DNA of 64,000 nucleotides from Photobacterium galatheae (lineage in GTDB: Bacteria > Pseudomonadota > Gammaproteobacteria > Enterobacterales > Vibrionaceae): NCBI RefSeq assembly GCF_000695255.1, contig NZ_JMIB01000021.1, positions 186,001 to 250,000 of the forward strand. Reading direction: 5' to 3'. How positions within the stretch are numbered: the first letter of the stretch is position 1; each line of letters starts with the position of its first letter. Shown here in pieces: positions 27,207 through 36,177 of this stretch. A model generated the notes under the pieces. That model saw nothing but the letters and a program-made list of their open reading frames with translations. It was not told the DNA's origin and searched no databases. The position numbers were made by a program, and so were the translations under genes.

Positions 27207-28020
27207 TGACTGCCTCCACGTGCGCTTCAGCAGCCGTTTCCTCAGGTTTCACATCCGTTGCCGTTTGCGGACCTGTTGTGGATTCCAGCAGGTGTTCACG
27301 AAGCGTTTCCATACAGGCTTCCAGCCGCGCATCACTGCTGGCATCGGCTTCTGCTTGATCGGTTACCAGCTGTACACCGCCAATCGGCATTTCTTTATCA
27401 GCCACCAGTTTCCAGCTCGGATGCAAGGTCGGATTCAGATTGTTGATCCGTTCCAGATCCTGCGGATTCAGATGAATCACCACCTTATCACTGTTTCCGG
27501 GCATACTGTCGAGTGTCTCATCCACCAATGCCAGAATCTGCTGCGGCATCAGCGTCAGTTCAGCACGAATCACCTGCTGGGCTACTTTCTGAACCAGCGA
27601 ACAAACTTGCTCACGCTGTGCATGCTCCCGCTCATCCTGCCATTGCTGAATCTGAGCCTGCAGTGTATGCAAAGGGGCAATCACAGATTCGTATTTTTCA
27701 CGCCCCTGGCTTTCGCCCTTGGCGTACCCCTGCTGAAAACCATCCTGCTGGCCCAGATTGAAACCTTGCTGACGTCCCTGCTCAACCCCCTGACGAAGAC
27801 CTTCTTCATGGCCGTGTTGCAGGCCCTGCTGGAAACCTTCTTCCAGACGCTTTTGCAACGCAGCCTGATGTTCCTGAGGGTTAAACTGCGGATCTTCGGC
27901 TTGATGATTTAAGTCCTGAGACGCATCATCGGAACCTTGAACCACAGGTTTCACCATCGGGGGAAAACGATGAGAACGGTACTCGCCTGGATTCAGGCGC
28001 ATCACTTTAACTGAACGCAT
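27199..28020 (-). CDS. lfiH: Lateral flagellar FliH_L, export ATPase regulator
   Basis: 273 residues. The N-terminus is variable, then comes a FliH-typical Gly-rich segment with GxxxG-like spacing (EGFQQGLQHGHEEGLRQGVE and following GRQQGFNLGQQDGFQQGYAKG), then a C-terminal FliI-binding domain. FliH dimers restrain and localise the ATPase. It sits between fliG_L and fliI_L as in other flagellar operons. The ATG is 3 nt downstream of the fliG_L stop. Confidence 0.9.
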   Translation of the reverse strand: MRSVKVMRLNPGEYRSHRFPPMVKPVVQGSDDASQDLNHQAEDPQFNPQEHQAALQKRLEEGFQQGLQHGHEEGLRQGVEQGRQQGFNLGQQDGFQQGYAKGESQGREKYESVIAPLHTLQAQIQQWQDEREHAQREQVCSLVQKVAQQVIRAELTLMPQQILALVDETLDSMPGNSDKVVIHLNPQDLERINNLNPTLHPSWKLVADKEMPIGGVQLVTDQAEADASSDARLEACMETLREHLLESTTGPQTATDVKPEETAAEAHVEAVSE

Positions 28021-28023
28021 CCC

Positions 28024-29058
28024 TTACTCCACTGTTTGTTCCTGATACAGACTCAGCTCGATTTCACCGGCATCCGCCAGTTCACGGACGATCTGCATAA
28101 TATCCTGTCGTGCTCGTTCAACACGAGAAAGCGGCATGGCACCACGCATCGCCATTTCGTCGTCCAGCGAGTTTGCCATACGCTGCGGCATCGACTGCTT
28201 GATCGCCAGTTGTAGCTTGAGATCTGCACCTTTCAGTGCCGTTGCCCACATGTCCATTGGAATTTCCTGAACCAGACGATCCATGGTCGCTTCGCGCTGA
28301 CGGGCAAGGATCACGAAGTCGAACATATTCTCTTCGATCTCGCTGACAACCTTCTCGTCGTGCAGCTTCAGCATTTCCATCAACTGAGCACGATCACCTT
28401 CAAAGCGGTTAATAATATCGGCAGCCTGCTTCGCACCCATCACCGATGCGCCATGTCCGCCAGAAACTTGCTGGATACAGCGATCAATCAACTGGTGCAG
28501 ATCCTGCGCGATTTCATGATCAATTTCACTCAGTCGTGCAACCCGGTAAATCAGCTCATCATGCTGTTCCGAAGGCAGTTTTGCCAACACTTCCGAAGAG
28601 GTCTCCGGTGGCAGGTAGGCCAGGAAAATCGCCTGCATTTGCGGGTGTTCCTGACTGATGAACTTCGCAATCACATCGGTATCGACCCATTGCAGACGCT
28701 GCATGTTGTTGCGCAGTTCATCGCCATAAATACTGTTCAGAACGCCTTTGGCAAGATCATTGCCCAGTGCTTTCGACAGGGTATTTGACAGATAATCCTT
28801 CGATGCCCCGCGGATACCACTGTGGGCCCGAAAGTCATCAAAAAACGACTGAATCACAACCTTGGCGTTTTCACTTTTAATTCCGGTCAGTTTCGCCATA
28901 GAACGGGTGACGCGTTGTACTTCTTCGCGGGAGAAGTAACGCAGCACCTGCGCGGCTGCGTCCTCCCCCATACCCAGCAGAACCAGTGCTGTTTTGTCTA
29001 CACTGCTCAGCGTTTGCATGTCTGCCGGATTAGTTGTCTCGGTTTTGCTCATTTCCAT
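28024..29058 (-). CDS. lfiG: Lateral flagellar motor switch FliG_L
   Basis: 344 residues. It has the FliG pattern of N, middle and C domains: SSVDKTALVLLGMGEDAAAQVLRYFSREEV (N), EHPQ...LP...E (middle, EHPQMQAIFLAYLPPE) and the charged torque helix region near residues 275-305. FliG joins the MS-ring to the stator. Its 5' end overlaps the fliF_L 3' end by 29 nt; Met3 (29052) is an alternative start, also within fliF_L. Confidence 0.94.
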   Translation of the reverse strand: MEMSKTETTNPADMQTLSSVDKTALVLLGMGEDAAAQVLRYFSREEVQRVTRSMAKLTGIKSENAKVVIQSFFDDFRAHSGIRGASKDYLSNTLSKALGNDLAKGVLNSIYGDELRNNMQRLQWVDTDVIAKFISQEHPQMQAIFLAYLPPETSSEVLAKLPSEQHDELIYRVARLSEIDHEIAQDLHQLIDRCIQQVSGGHGASVMGAKQAADIINRFEGDRAQLMEMLKLHDEKVVSEIEENMFDFVILARQREATMDRLVQEIPMDMWATALKGADLKLQLAIKQSMPQRMANSLDDEMAMRGAMPLSRVERARQDIMQIVRELADAGEIELSLYQEQTVE

Positions 29059-30739
29059 TCACCCATTGTTTGAGGACTTCAGCAACACGTTGTGGTTCTT
29101 CGCTGGCAATCAGGGTCAGGTGCTTCAGCTGGATGTGCAGAGGCGAACCAGAAGGCGGCAACATCATTTCAGCATCAGCGTCCAGACCATTGGTGGTGTG
29201 GCTTAACCCTCGGTCAGACAGACGACGGTTCAGCTCATTTTCCTGTGCCTTCTCATCCAGTTCTTTACTCAGGATGTCATCTGGCAGGTTAGCAATTTCC
29301 ATCTCGCGGCGTGCTTTATCCACTCCGGTCAGGTGGCGAATCAACGGACGCAGAACAAAGAAGATCATTGCCAGTCCTAACACACCCCCGATGATGTAAC
29401 GCAGCGGTTGTTGCAGCGCGGTATCCTGCCACCAAGGCATTGGGGCAACGGTTTCGATATTCAGTGGCTTAAAGTTAAAGCTCATCAGACTCAGGCTGTC
29501 GCCACGCGTATTATTCAGACCCACGGCTTCAGAAATCATCTGGCTGATTTCTGCCTTCTGAGCCTCATTCCAGGCCTTTTCATCCGGAGCCACTTTGTCG
29601 TTCAGCAACACAGAAACATTCAGTTTTTTGATTTGTCCCTGCTGGAACTGGGTATGACGTACGCTGCTGCCAAGCGCATACTGACGATTCACTTCAGAAC
29701 GCTCGCTGGTATTTTTCGGCGAGTCCGTTTTGTTTTCGTCTTCAACCGTTGGCGGCTGATTGCTCAGCGAGCCCGGTACACCCAGCGCAATTTTATCGAT
29801 CGAGTTATTTTCAATGCTATGTTCAGAACGCACGACCGGGTTGTTATCAACCATTTCGCGAGTTTCTTCAATCCGGTTGAAATCCAGATCCGCAGCAACC
29901 TGAATCCGGAAGTTACTTGGACCCAGTAATGGCGTCAGCATGTCAGAAGCACGCTGGATAATTTGCTTCTCCAGATCTTTCTGATATTCCAGATATTTGG
30001 TGTTCATCCGGCCATTTGTTTCAGAATCGATGTCAGCACTCAGCAAACGACCGAACTGATCAACGACAGACACCTGATCGGCTGTCATCCCGGTCACACT
30101 GCCAGACACCAGATTCACGATGGCTTCGACCTGCTCCGGCTTGAGATCCTCACCAGACTTCAGTTCAACCATCACAGAAGCGGTTGGCTTTTCACCATTC
30201 TGGCGAACGAACAGGGTTTGACGCGGAATCGCCAGATGAACGCGAGCATTGTTCACAGCATTCATGGAAATAATGGTTCGTGCCAGCTCACCTTCCAGTC
30301 CGTGGCGGTAACGTGCCGTTTCCATGAACTGGCTGGTTCCCAGAGAAGAATCGGTTTGCAGTGACTCCAGTCCGGTTGGCAGTTTGGCTTTGACACCTTT
30401 CGCCGCCAGCAACATCCGCACTTCAGCGACTTTTCCTTCTTCGACCAGCACTTGGCCGTTTGTTTCCTGCAAACGGTACGGAATCCCTTCAGCTTCAAGT
30501 ACTGAAATAATTTCACTGGTATCAAAACGCTCTTGCTGACTGTAGAGCGGACGATAGCTTTGTGTAGACGTCCACAAAGCGACCACAATAATGGCGGCGA
30601 CAACAGCGGCCAACGCCGCAGATAGCACCAGATTTCGCTGACTGCTGTACCAGGCCTGTTTGGCCCGGTTCAGTAAAGAGTTTTCAGAACGGTCAGATGC
30701 GGTCAATTCAGCTGCCGTTGCTTGAGTAATCATGGTCAT
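29030..30739 (-). CDS. lfiF: Lateral flagellar MS-ring protein FliF_L
   Basis: 569 residues with two membrane helices (about 38-58 and 448-466) flanking a large periplasmic ring-building region with YscJ-type modules (YSQQERFDTSEIISVLEAEG; GMTADQVSVVDQFGRLLS). The C-terminal cytoplasmic tail binds FliG. It follows fliE_L after a 3-nt gap. The double Met at the start (MTM) leaves a 2-residue ambiguity. Confidence 0.94.
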   Translation of the reverse strand: MTMITQATAAELTASDRSENSLLNRAKQAWYSSQRNLVLSAALAAVVAAIIVVALWTSTQSYRPLYSQQERFDTSEIISVLEAEGIPYRLQETNGQVLVEEGKVAEVRMLLAAKGVKAKLPTGLESLQTDSSLGTSQFMETARYRHGLEGELARTIISMNAVNNARVHLAIPRQTLFVRQNGEKPTASVMVELKSGEDLKPEQVEAIVNLVSGSVTGMTADQVSVVDQFGRLLSADIDSETNGRMNTKYLEYQKDLEKQIIQRASDMLTPLLGPSNFRIQVAADLDFNRIEETREMVDNNPVVRSEHSIENNSIDKIALGVPGSLSNQPPTVEDENKTDSPKNTSERSEVNRQYALGSSVRHTQFQQGQIKKLNVSVLLNDKVAPDEKAWNEAQKAEISQMISEAVGLNNTRGDSLSLMSFNFKPLNIETVAPMPWWQDTALQQPLRYIIGGVLGLAMIFFVLRPLIRHLTGVDKARREMEIANLPDDILSKELDEKAQENELNRRLSDRGLSHTTNGLDADAEMMLPPSGSPLHIQLKHLTLIASEEPQRVAEVLKQWVNGNEQNRDN

Positions 30740-30742
30740 AAC

Positions 30743-31093
30743 TTACACCGGCATCTTCATTACATCTTCAAACGCACCGACCACCTTGTTTCTCACCTGC
30801 ATCAGTGCAGAGAAAGACAGGCTGGCCTTCTGACTGGCGATCATCGCCCCGACCAGATCATCACTTTTGCCGGTTTCAACCGCAGTCATTTTTGCGCTTG
30901 CAGCGGCCTGATGACCATTCACCAGGTCAAGCACTTCAGTCATGGCTGAAGAGAAAGAAAGCGGCTTGACTTGTTGATCCAATGGGTTGGCTTTCACAGC
31001 CACTTCCTGCCCGGCCTGAGCTTGCATGAGCTGCATTTTTTCCAGCATGAGTTGCTGGGCTGTTGTTGTCTGCGTCATATTCGTCGCAAGCAT
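30743..31093 (-). CDS. lfiE: Lateral flagellar FliE_L (MS-ring/rod junction)
   Basis: 116 residues. The C-terminal half carries the FliE signature (KPLSFSSAMTEVLDLVNGHQ, DDLVGAMIASQKASLSFSAL, QVRNKVVGAFEDVMKMPV). FliE couples the MS-ring to the proximal rod. It is the first structural gene after lafK, 19 nt downstream, and precedes fliF_L. Confidence 0.92.
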   Translation of the reverse strand: MLATNMTQTTTAQQLMLEKMQLMQAQAGQEVAVKANPLDQQVKPLSFSSAMTEVLDLVNGHQAAASAKMTAVETGKSDDLVGAMIASQKASLSFSALMQVRNKVVGAFEDVMKMPV

Positions 31094-31112
31094 GTGTGTC
31101 TCCTAATCGTCG

Positions 31113-32477
31113 TTATGCTGCTGAGCCAATTTGTGAAATATCAATGCCTTGCTCACGCATTGCCGCTAATTTGTATCGTAATGCCCGGGTGGTCACACCC
31201 AAGGCTTTTGCTGTCATGGTTCTGTTGCCTTCATGCTGCTTCAGTACATCAAGCACATACTGAAATTCAGCCTGTTTTTTCGCGCCGATATGGCCCTGCT
31301 CAGTGCCCATGGCGACTGGCGCAACCGGCATGAATTCAGGCTTAATGGCCTGTACCTTGCTGGTGTCGACAGGCAACATCAGATCCTGAGCTGTGATGAA
31401 ATCTCCGTGCCGCATGACCAGTGCACGCTGAATAATGTTTTCCAATTCGCGGATATTGCCGGGCCAGTGGTACTGCAACATCATTTGCTGTGCATCTGAT
31501 GACATCTGACAGGCACTGCCCTGCTGATATTTACGAATAAAGAAGTTTGCCAGCGGAAGAATATCTTCAGGACGTTCACGCAATGGCGGCCAATGAAGCG
31601 GCAATACATCCAGACGGTAGTAAAGATCTTCCCGGAAAGTCCCATCCTGAACGGCCAGACGCAGATCTTTATTGGTTGCTGCAATCACTCGGATATCCAG
31701 CTTGATCGTTTTATGACTGCCAACCCGTTCGACTTCGCGTTCCTGCAACACTCGCAGGAGCTTGGCCTGAAGCGCCGGGGACATTTCTGCAATTTCATCC
31801 AGCAGAATCGTGCCACCGTTCGCTTCTTCAAATTTACCGCTCTGACTGCTGGTTGCACCGGTAAAGGCACCTTTCACATGACCAAACAGCACAGCTTCGA
31901 GCATGGATTCAGGAATCGCGGCACAATTCACGGCGACAAAAGGCATTTTGCTCCGCGGCGACTGTTGATGAACGTAACGCGCCAGCACTTCTTTCCCTGT
32001 ACCAGACTCACCGGTAATCAGCACGCTGGCATGGGTGCAGGCTGCACGATGTGCCAGTTGCAGAATTTGCTTACTACGCCAGGATTCAGCCACGATGTCA
32101 GACATGGGTTTCTGTAAGGCTTCAACGCGGGCAATCAGACTCAGTAACTGTGCAGGTTCAAAAGGTTTCAGAAGATAGTCTGTTGCACCCGCTTTCATCG
32201 CTTCAGCAGCCAGCAAGCCTTCATGCTGTTCAACAATCGCAATGGCAATCCGGCGCTGCTGCGGATCAGCAACGGTCTGGCTGAAGCGAACCCATTCGGT
32301 CAAAGCCATGTCTGGCAATGCAGAGCTGACTAAAGTGATCGCTGCGCGGTGAGACTGCAAACCGGCTTTGCCGGATGTCAGATAATCCACCTGATAGCCG
32401 GCCTGCTCCAGCACTTGTATCACCTGCTGCGCTTGCTGCCTGTCTGGTTCAATGAGCTGAATTGTTTTCATTAACAT
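31113..32477 (-). CDS. lafK: LafK, sigma-54-dependent activator of lateral flagellar genes
   Basis: 454 residues: an N-terminal receiver-like domain (~1-125), an AAA+ sigma-54 activation domain (~145-375, with GESGTGKEVLARYVH, GAFTGA and GTILLDEIAEM) and a C-terminal Fis-type HTH (NRTMTAKALGVTTRALRYKL). In V. parahaemolyticus LafK with sigma-54 drives intermediate lateral flagellar genes. The receiver looks degenerate: where the phosphorylated Asp should be, the sequence is TLVSSALPDM, so activity is probably phosphorylation-independent. The start overlaps the motY_L stop by one base (TAATG). A good sigma-54 promoter occurs in front of fliD_L. Confidence 0.93.
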   Translation of the reverse strand: MLMKTIQLIEPDRQQAQQVIQVLEQAGYQVDYLTSGKAGLQSHRAAITLVSSALPDMALTEWVRFSQTVADPQQRRIAIAIVEQHEGLLAAEAMKAGATDYLLKPFEPAQLLSLIARVEALQKPMSDIVAESWRSKQILQLAHRAACTHASVLITGESGTGKEVLARYVHQQSPRSKMPFVAVNCAAIPESMLEAVLFGHVKGAFTGATSSQSGKFEEANGGTILLDEIAEMSPALQAKLLRVLQEREVERVGSHKTIKLDIRVIAATNKDLRLAVQDGTFREDLYYRLDVLPLHWPPLRERPEDILPLANFFIRKYQQGSACQMSSDAQQMMLQYHWPGNIRELENIIQRALVMRHGDFITAQDLMLPVDTSKVQAIKPEFMPVAPVAMGTEQGHIGAKKQAEFQYVLDVLKQHEGNRTMTAKALGVTTRALRYKLAAMREQGIDISQIGSAA

Positions 32478-33361
32478 TACTGAACCCTGCTTTTATCATT
32501 GTTATCAGCACGCAGCACCCTCACCGTTACCCTGCGGTTTAATGCCTGGCCTTGTGCTGTCTTGTTATTGGCAATCGGATACCGGGCACCATGCGCCCTG
32601 ATCTGAATCAGGCTGTCTTTTACACCGGCTTCACGGAGAAAACTCGCGACATCATCTGCACGGACTTTCGAGACCTGAATATTGCCAAGGTTGGAACCGA
32701 CAATGTCGCTATGCCCGTCAATGAGAACTTTACTGATCGATTTATCCAGGCGAATGTACGCCGCCAGCTTCATCAGTGTTTCCTTTTGTTCCGTGGATAC
32801 GGTGCGCTGTCCCATGTCGTACTGGAACACCATATCTCTGGCCTGTCGGTAAGACATTGCAGGCAAACGGGAGCGACATGCATTAAATTCTGCTAATGGC
32901 GTCATCATATTGACGCTGGACAGCATCAGATCGACGGGTGTGCTGGTGTTCTGGTACGTTAAAGCTATTCTCGCCCACTGACCCGCCGTCATGCCGTCGA
33001 GCATAGCGTCAACCGCACCAGTAAATCTCACTTCGGTCGGATTCACCTGCTTCCCCGGGCTCAGCGATTGCTGCTTTGGTGTCGCAACCCAAGGGCCATC
33101 CTGAAGGTATAAACCAGCGCGGTCGAACAAAGCCACTGGGCGCATGGGCTGCACTTTCAGAACCAGATCTTCACCGGCGTGAGCCACAAAACTGACGTTG
33201 CCAAAGTTTTGCACCTGCTGATTTAAGGTGCAGTGGAATGTACCGCCCCGGTATTTCCATTCGACAAGATCCATTGGCGTAGAAACAACTTCTGCCTCAA
33301 CAGAACCCGCCGCAAGAGCAATTAATAAGAATGTGTATTTCTTGTTGAATGAAATTAACAT
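32477..33361 (-). CDS. motY: Lateral MotY_L, T-ring/stator-associated protein
   Basis: 294 residues from the ATG at 33361, which follows AGAAGGG and opens a signal peptide (cleavage near VEA, residue 23). An upstream in-frame ATG at 33400 would bury the signal peptide and is rejected. An N-terminal MotY-specific domain is followed by an OmpA-like peptidoglycan-binding domain (KVLIDGHSDIVGSNLGNIQV). In V. parahaemolyticus a MotY in the lateral locus is required for swarming motility. Coupled to lafK. Confidence 0.9.
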   Translation of the reverse strand: MLISFNKKYTFLLIALAAGSVEAEVVSTPMDLVEWKYRGGTFHCTLNQQVQNFGNVSFVAHAGEDLVLKVQPMRPVALFDRAGLYLQDGPWVATPKQQSLSPGKQVNPTEVRFTGAVDAMLDGMTAGQWARIALTYQNTSTPVDLMLSSVNMMTPLAEFNACRSRLPAMSYRQARDMVFQYDMGQRTVSTEQKETLMKLAAYIRLDKSISKVLIDGHSDIVGSNLGNIQVSKVRADDVASFLREAGVKDSLIQIRAHGARYPIANNKTAQGQALNRRVTVRVLRADNNDKSRVQ

Positions 33362-33873
33362 TTGACCCTTCTCAGATTTTTGGTGACGCCAAAAATTCAT
33401 TTATGTCTGTAAAACCAACTTAGCCATAATTATTAAACAACCAAATTGCTTTTTTATTTCTATATATATTTTCCTTGCTCAAAATCACTTTAATTCGACA
33501 AAGGTGATCTTGATTCAATTTATATTTGACGCAGCACTGACACTAAATTGACACCAATATGACATTGCTCCCAATGCTTTATTTAACTTGATATCACTTC
33601 AAAAACAGCAACTTGAGAGCAAGATCAAACCTATAAAAAGAGCGTGTCATTTTAAGTGGGCATAAAAGTCTCATCAATTCATATATAAGAAAACCCTGTA
33701 TATGAAGTTATAATCAACATGTGGACTAACATCACAAATTTAAAATCAATAACTAAAACACAAGAATTAGCTCAGGCTAGACTTAGCGGAACTAATAGTG
33801 GTTAAACCCAATTCGAAGTAAATAACAATCGCAACCTGAATTTGTTGCATATGAATTTTGACGGATATGCCAT
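33362..33873. promoter_or_regulatory. AT-rich divergent regulatory region between motY_L-lafK and fliM_L operons
   Basis: 512 nt, clearly richer in A+T than the flanking genes. At 33377-33395 there is a perfect hairpin (TTTTTGG, TGACG, CCAAAAA) in the leader of motY_L. I looked for GG-N10-GC sigma-54 elements on both strands here and found none convincing. So the two early operons probably use another sigma factor. No gene. Confidence 0.55.
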
Positions 33874-34689
33874 ATGAAAAAAATTGAGTTAAACAGTGCT
33901 CAACATTTCCCAAAGTTGAACGTTGAACATTTAGGGCGCCCTATCCATGTCATTCGGGAAGCATTGCAAAAAACCTTCTCGCAGGCAGATTCGTCAATCA
34001 CTCAGGATCTGCAACGCTGGGTGAAAGACAAAAACCTGAGCTTCAGACTGTCAGAGATTCAGTTGGCCAGCAGACAGCTTGCCGATCATCATGAACACGC
34101 TTCTGTGATTCGTCACCAGTCTGGCGGCATGGTGCAGGCTCAGTTGGATCTCAATATGCTGCTGGCGCTATCGGACAAGTTCTACAATGCCGATATCGAT
34201 CGCAGCCATGTCAGTGATGCCTCGAACAAACTGACTGCCAGTGACTTACGTTTGCAGCAACGTCTGCTTGAACGCCTGTGTACCCTGATTGCCGAGGGTG
34301 AACACTGGACAATGACAGATGATGCGCTTCGTTATGGCATTGGGCTGCTGGCAACCTTTACCGTCAGTTACCGCAAAAAATCCGCTGACTTCACCCTTTA
34401 TCTGGATGAAACCATGTTGCAGTCCCTGATGGATGACATGGCCATTCATACCAATGATCGACTGGACGAAGGTTTCCGGCAGGTTCTGGAAAGTACCCCA
34501 GTGACCCTGCATGCCACGCTTTGCCAGAAAAAAATGCCTTTAGACGATGTCCTGAAACTACGTCCTGACGACGTGTTAAACATCGATATGCTCACCAATG
34601 TTCCGGTCCGTATCGGCCAGGAGCATTTATTTAACGGATGCGTGGCCGACAAAGATGGCCAACTCGTTCTGATTCTAAATGACAAATAA
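33874..34689 (+). CDS. lfiM: Lateral flagellar switch protein FliM_L
   Basis: 271 residues, shorter than polar/enteric FliM (~330-350). The C-terminal part is a SpoA/FliN-like domain (VTLHATLCQKKMPLDDVLKLRPDDVLNI). The middle domain is divergent. I cannot find the N-terminal CheY-binding motif (LSQxEIDxLL type) in the first 25 residues, which begin MKKIELNSAQHFPKLNVEHL. It is first in fliMNPQR-flhBA_L. Low family similarity is normal for lateral FliM, and the position before fliN_L makes the call firm. Confidence 0.87.
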   Translation: MKKIELNSAQHFPKLNVEHLGRPIHVIREALQKTFSQADSSITQDLQRWVKDKNLSFRLSEIQLASRQLADHHEHASVIRHQSGGMVQAQLDLNMLLALSDKFYNADIDRSHVSDASNKLTASDLRLQQRLLERLCTLIAEGEHWTMTDDALRYGIGLLATFTVSYRKKSADFTLYLDETMLQSLMDDMAIHTNDRLDEGFRQVLESTPVTLHATLCQKKMPLDDVLKLRPDDVLNIDMLTNVPVRIGQEHLFNGCVADKDGQLVLILNDK

Positions 34690-34707
34690 ACTACACAGGA
34701 CCCCAAA

Positions 34708-35118
34708 ATGACCGATTTGAATGAGATGACTGACGTAAACGCATTCAGCGAAGACGATCTGAACTTTGATGATCTGGATCTGGATCAGCTGGATGATGAC
34801 GTTGAAGCCAGTCAGGAATCCGGCACTGCCTCTCCGTTCATCCCTTACGATGAAGTGCCGTCCAGAGATATTAATTTCTTCAAGAAAATTCCTGTCACCG
34901 TCACGCTTGAAGTCTCCAGTACCGAAGTTTCTCTCGGTGAACTGATGAAAGCGGGCGAAGGCAGTGTCATCGAACTGGACAAACTCAATGGCGAACCGCT
35001 GGATGTCAAAGTCAACGGTTCCCTGATGGGCCACGCTGAAGTGGTTGTGGTCAATGACAAATACGGCCTGCGTCTGATCGATATCGTGGACTCACCGCTC
35101 AACACCGTGGAATCCTGA
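34708..35118 (+). CDS. lfiN: Lateral flagellar switch protein FliN_L
   Basis: 136 residues. An acidic N-terminus (DDLNFDDLDLDQLDDDVEAS) is followed by a SpoA domain: PVTVTLEVSSTEVSLGELMK, GSVIELDKLNGEPLDVKVNG and KYGLRLIDIV. FliN builds the bottom of the C-ring and docks FliH-FliI. It lies 18 nt after fliM_L and 2 nt before fliP_L. Confidence 0.93.
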   Translation: MTDLNEMTDVNAFSEDDLNFDDLDLDQLDDDVEASQESGTASPFIPYDEVPSRDINFFKKIPVTVTLEVSSTEVSLGELMKAGEGSVIELDKLNGEPLDVKVNGSLMGHAEVVVVNDKYGLRLIDIVDSPLNTVES

Positions 35119-35120
35119 TA

Positions 35121-35897
35121 ATGCGCCGCAGTCTCTGTCGTGTTTTAGCCCGCGCCGGCGGGCTATGCTTAGCCGGTTTTCTGATATTGACACTTTCTTC
35201 GCACCCGGCATTCGCTGCTGATACGGGTGGCCTGACTCTGATGACAGTTTCAGACGGCACCTCCAATCAGGAATACAGTGTCAAACTTCAGGTACTGCTC
35301 CTGATGACTGCACTGAGTTTACTGCCTGCTTTTCTGCTGATGGCGACCAGCTTCACCCGCATCATCATTGTGCTGGCGATTCTGCGACAGGCCCTCGGTC
35401 TGCAGCAGAGTCCACCGAACCGAGTCTTGGTGGGGATCGCGCTGGCACTGACCCTGTTGATTATGCGTCCGGTCTGGACCGATGTGTATGAAAACGCCTT
35501 CAAGCCCTATGACGCAGGCCAGATCACGTTAATGGAAGCTTTTTCTGTGGCAGAAAAACCCGTCAAGGATTTCATGCTCAGACAAACCCAGCAAACGTCT
35601 CTGGAGCAAATGCTGCATATTGCGAACGAGCCTTTGGATCAGAAAGCTGAAGATCTGTCTTTTGCTGTGGTGCTGCCAGCCTTTGTCATCAGCGAGCTGA
35701 AAACAGCTTTTCAGATTGGTTTCATGCTGTTTATTCCGTTTCTCATCATCGACCTGGTTGTCGCCAGTGTGCTGATGGCCATGGGGATGATGATGCTTTC
35801 GCCACTGATCATTTCGCTGCCCTTTAAACTGGTCATCTTTGTGCTGGCAGATGGCTGGACCATGACAGTGGGCACATTGTCGGCAAGTTTCGGCTAG
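35121..35897 (+). CDS. lfiP: Lateral flagellar export gate protein FliP_L
   Basis: 258 residues with a cleavable signal peptide (ending AFA, about residue 32), typical of FliP, then four membrane helices. Signatures: LLPAFLLMATSFTRIIIVLAIL, LGLQQSPPNRVLVGIALALT and IPFLIIDLVVASVLMAMGMM. FliP with FliQ and FliR makes the export pore. There is no fliO-like gene in front of it. Confidence 0.94.
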   Translation: MRRSLCRVLARAGGLCLAGFLILTLSSHPAFAADTGGLTLMTVSDGTSNQEYSVKLQVLLLMTALSLLPAFLLMATSFTRIIIVLAILRQALGLQQSPPNRVLVGIALALTLLIMRPVWTDVYENAFKPYDAGQITLMEAFSVAEKPVKDFMLRQTQQTSLEQMLHIANEPLDQKAEDLSFAVVLPAFVISELKTAFQIGFMLFIPFLIIDLVVASVLMAMGMMMLSPLIISLPFKLVIFVLADGWTMTVGTLSASFG

Positions 35898-35907
35898 GAG
35901 AACAACC

Positions 35908-36177
35908 ATGACACCGGAACTCGTCGTCACCCTGTTTTCAAATGCTGTCTGGATGATCATTACCATTGTGATGGTACTGGTCATACCCGGCCTGTTGGTT
36001 GGTCTGCTGATTGCTGTCTTTCAGGCGGCGACCCAAATCAATGAACAGACCCTCAGCTTTCTGCCCCGTTTGCTGGTCACCCTGCTGATGGTCATTTTTG
36101 CCGGTCACTGGATGCTCAGAAAACTGATTGAACTGTTCACGCAGTTGTTTCACAACATTCCGGGAATGATCGGCTGA
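35908..36177 (+). CDS. lfiQ: Lateral flagellar export gate protein FliQ_L
   Basis: 89 residues, two membrane helices (about 17-40 and 51-75), with the FliQ sequence VPGLLVGLLIAVFQAATQINEQTLSF-like core (residues ~25-50). AGGAG precedes the ATG. The stop overlaps the fliR_L start by one base. Confidence 0.93.
   Translation: MTPELVVTLFSNAVWMIITIVMVLVIPGLLVGLLIAVFQAATQINEQTLSFLPRLLVTLLMVIFAGHWMLRKLIELFTQLFHNIPGMIG

Noticed and set aside
27220..27912. 230-codon plus-strand frame opposite fliH_L
   Set aside because: Antisense shadow of the Gly/Gln-rich fliH_L coding sequence.
33401..33873. Sigma-54 promoters for the motY_L-lafK and fliM_L operons
   Set aside because: Scanning for GG-N10-GC on both strands gave no match close to consensus.
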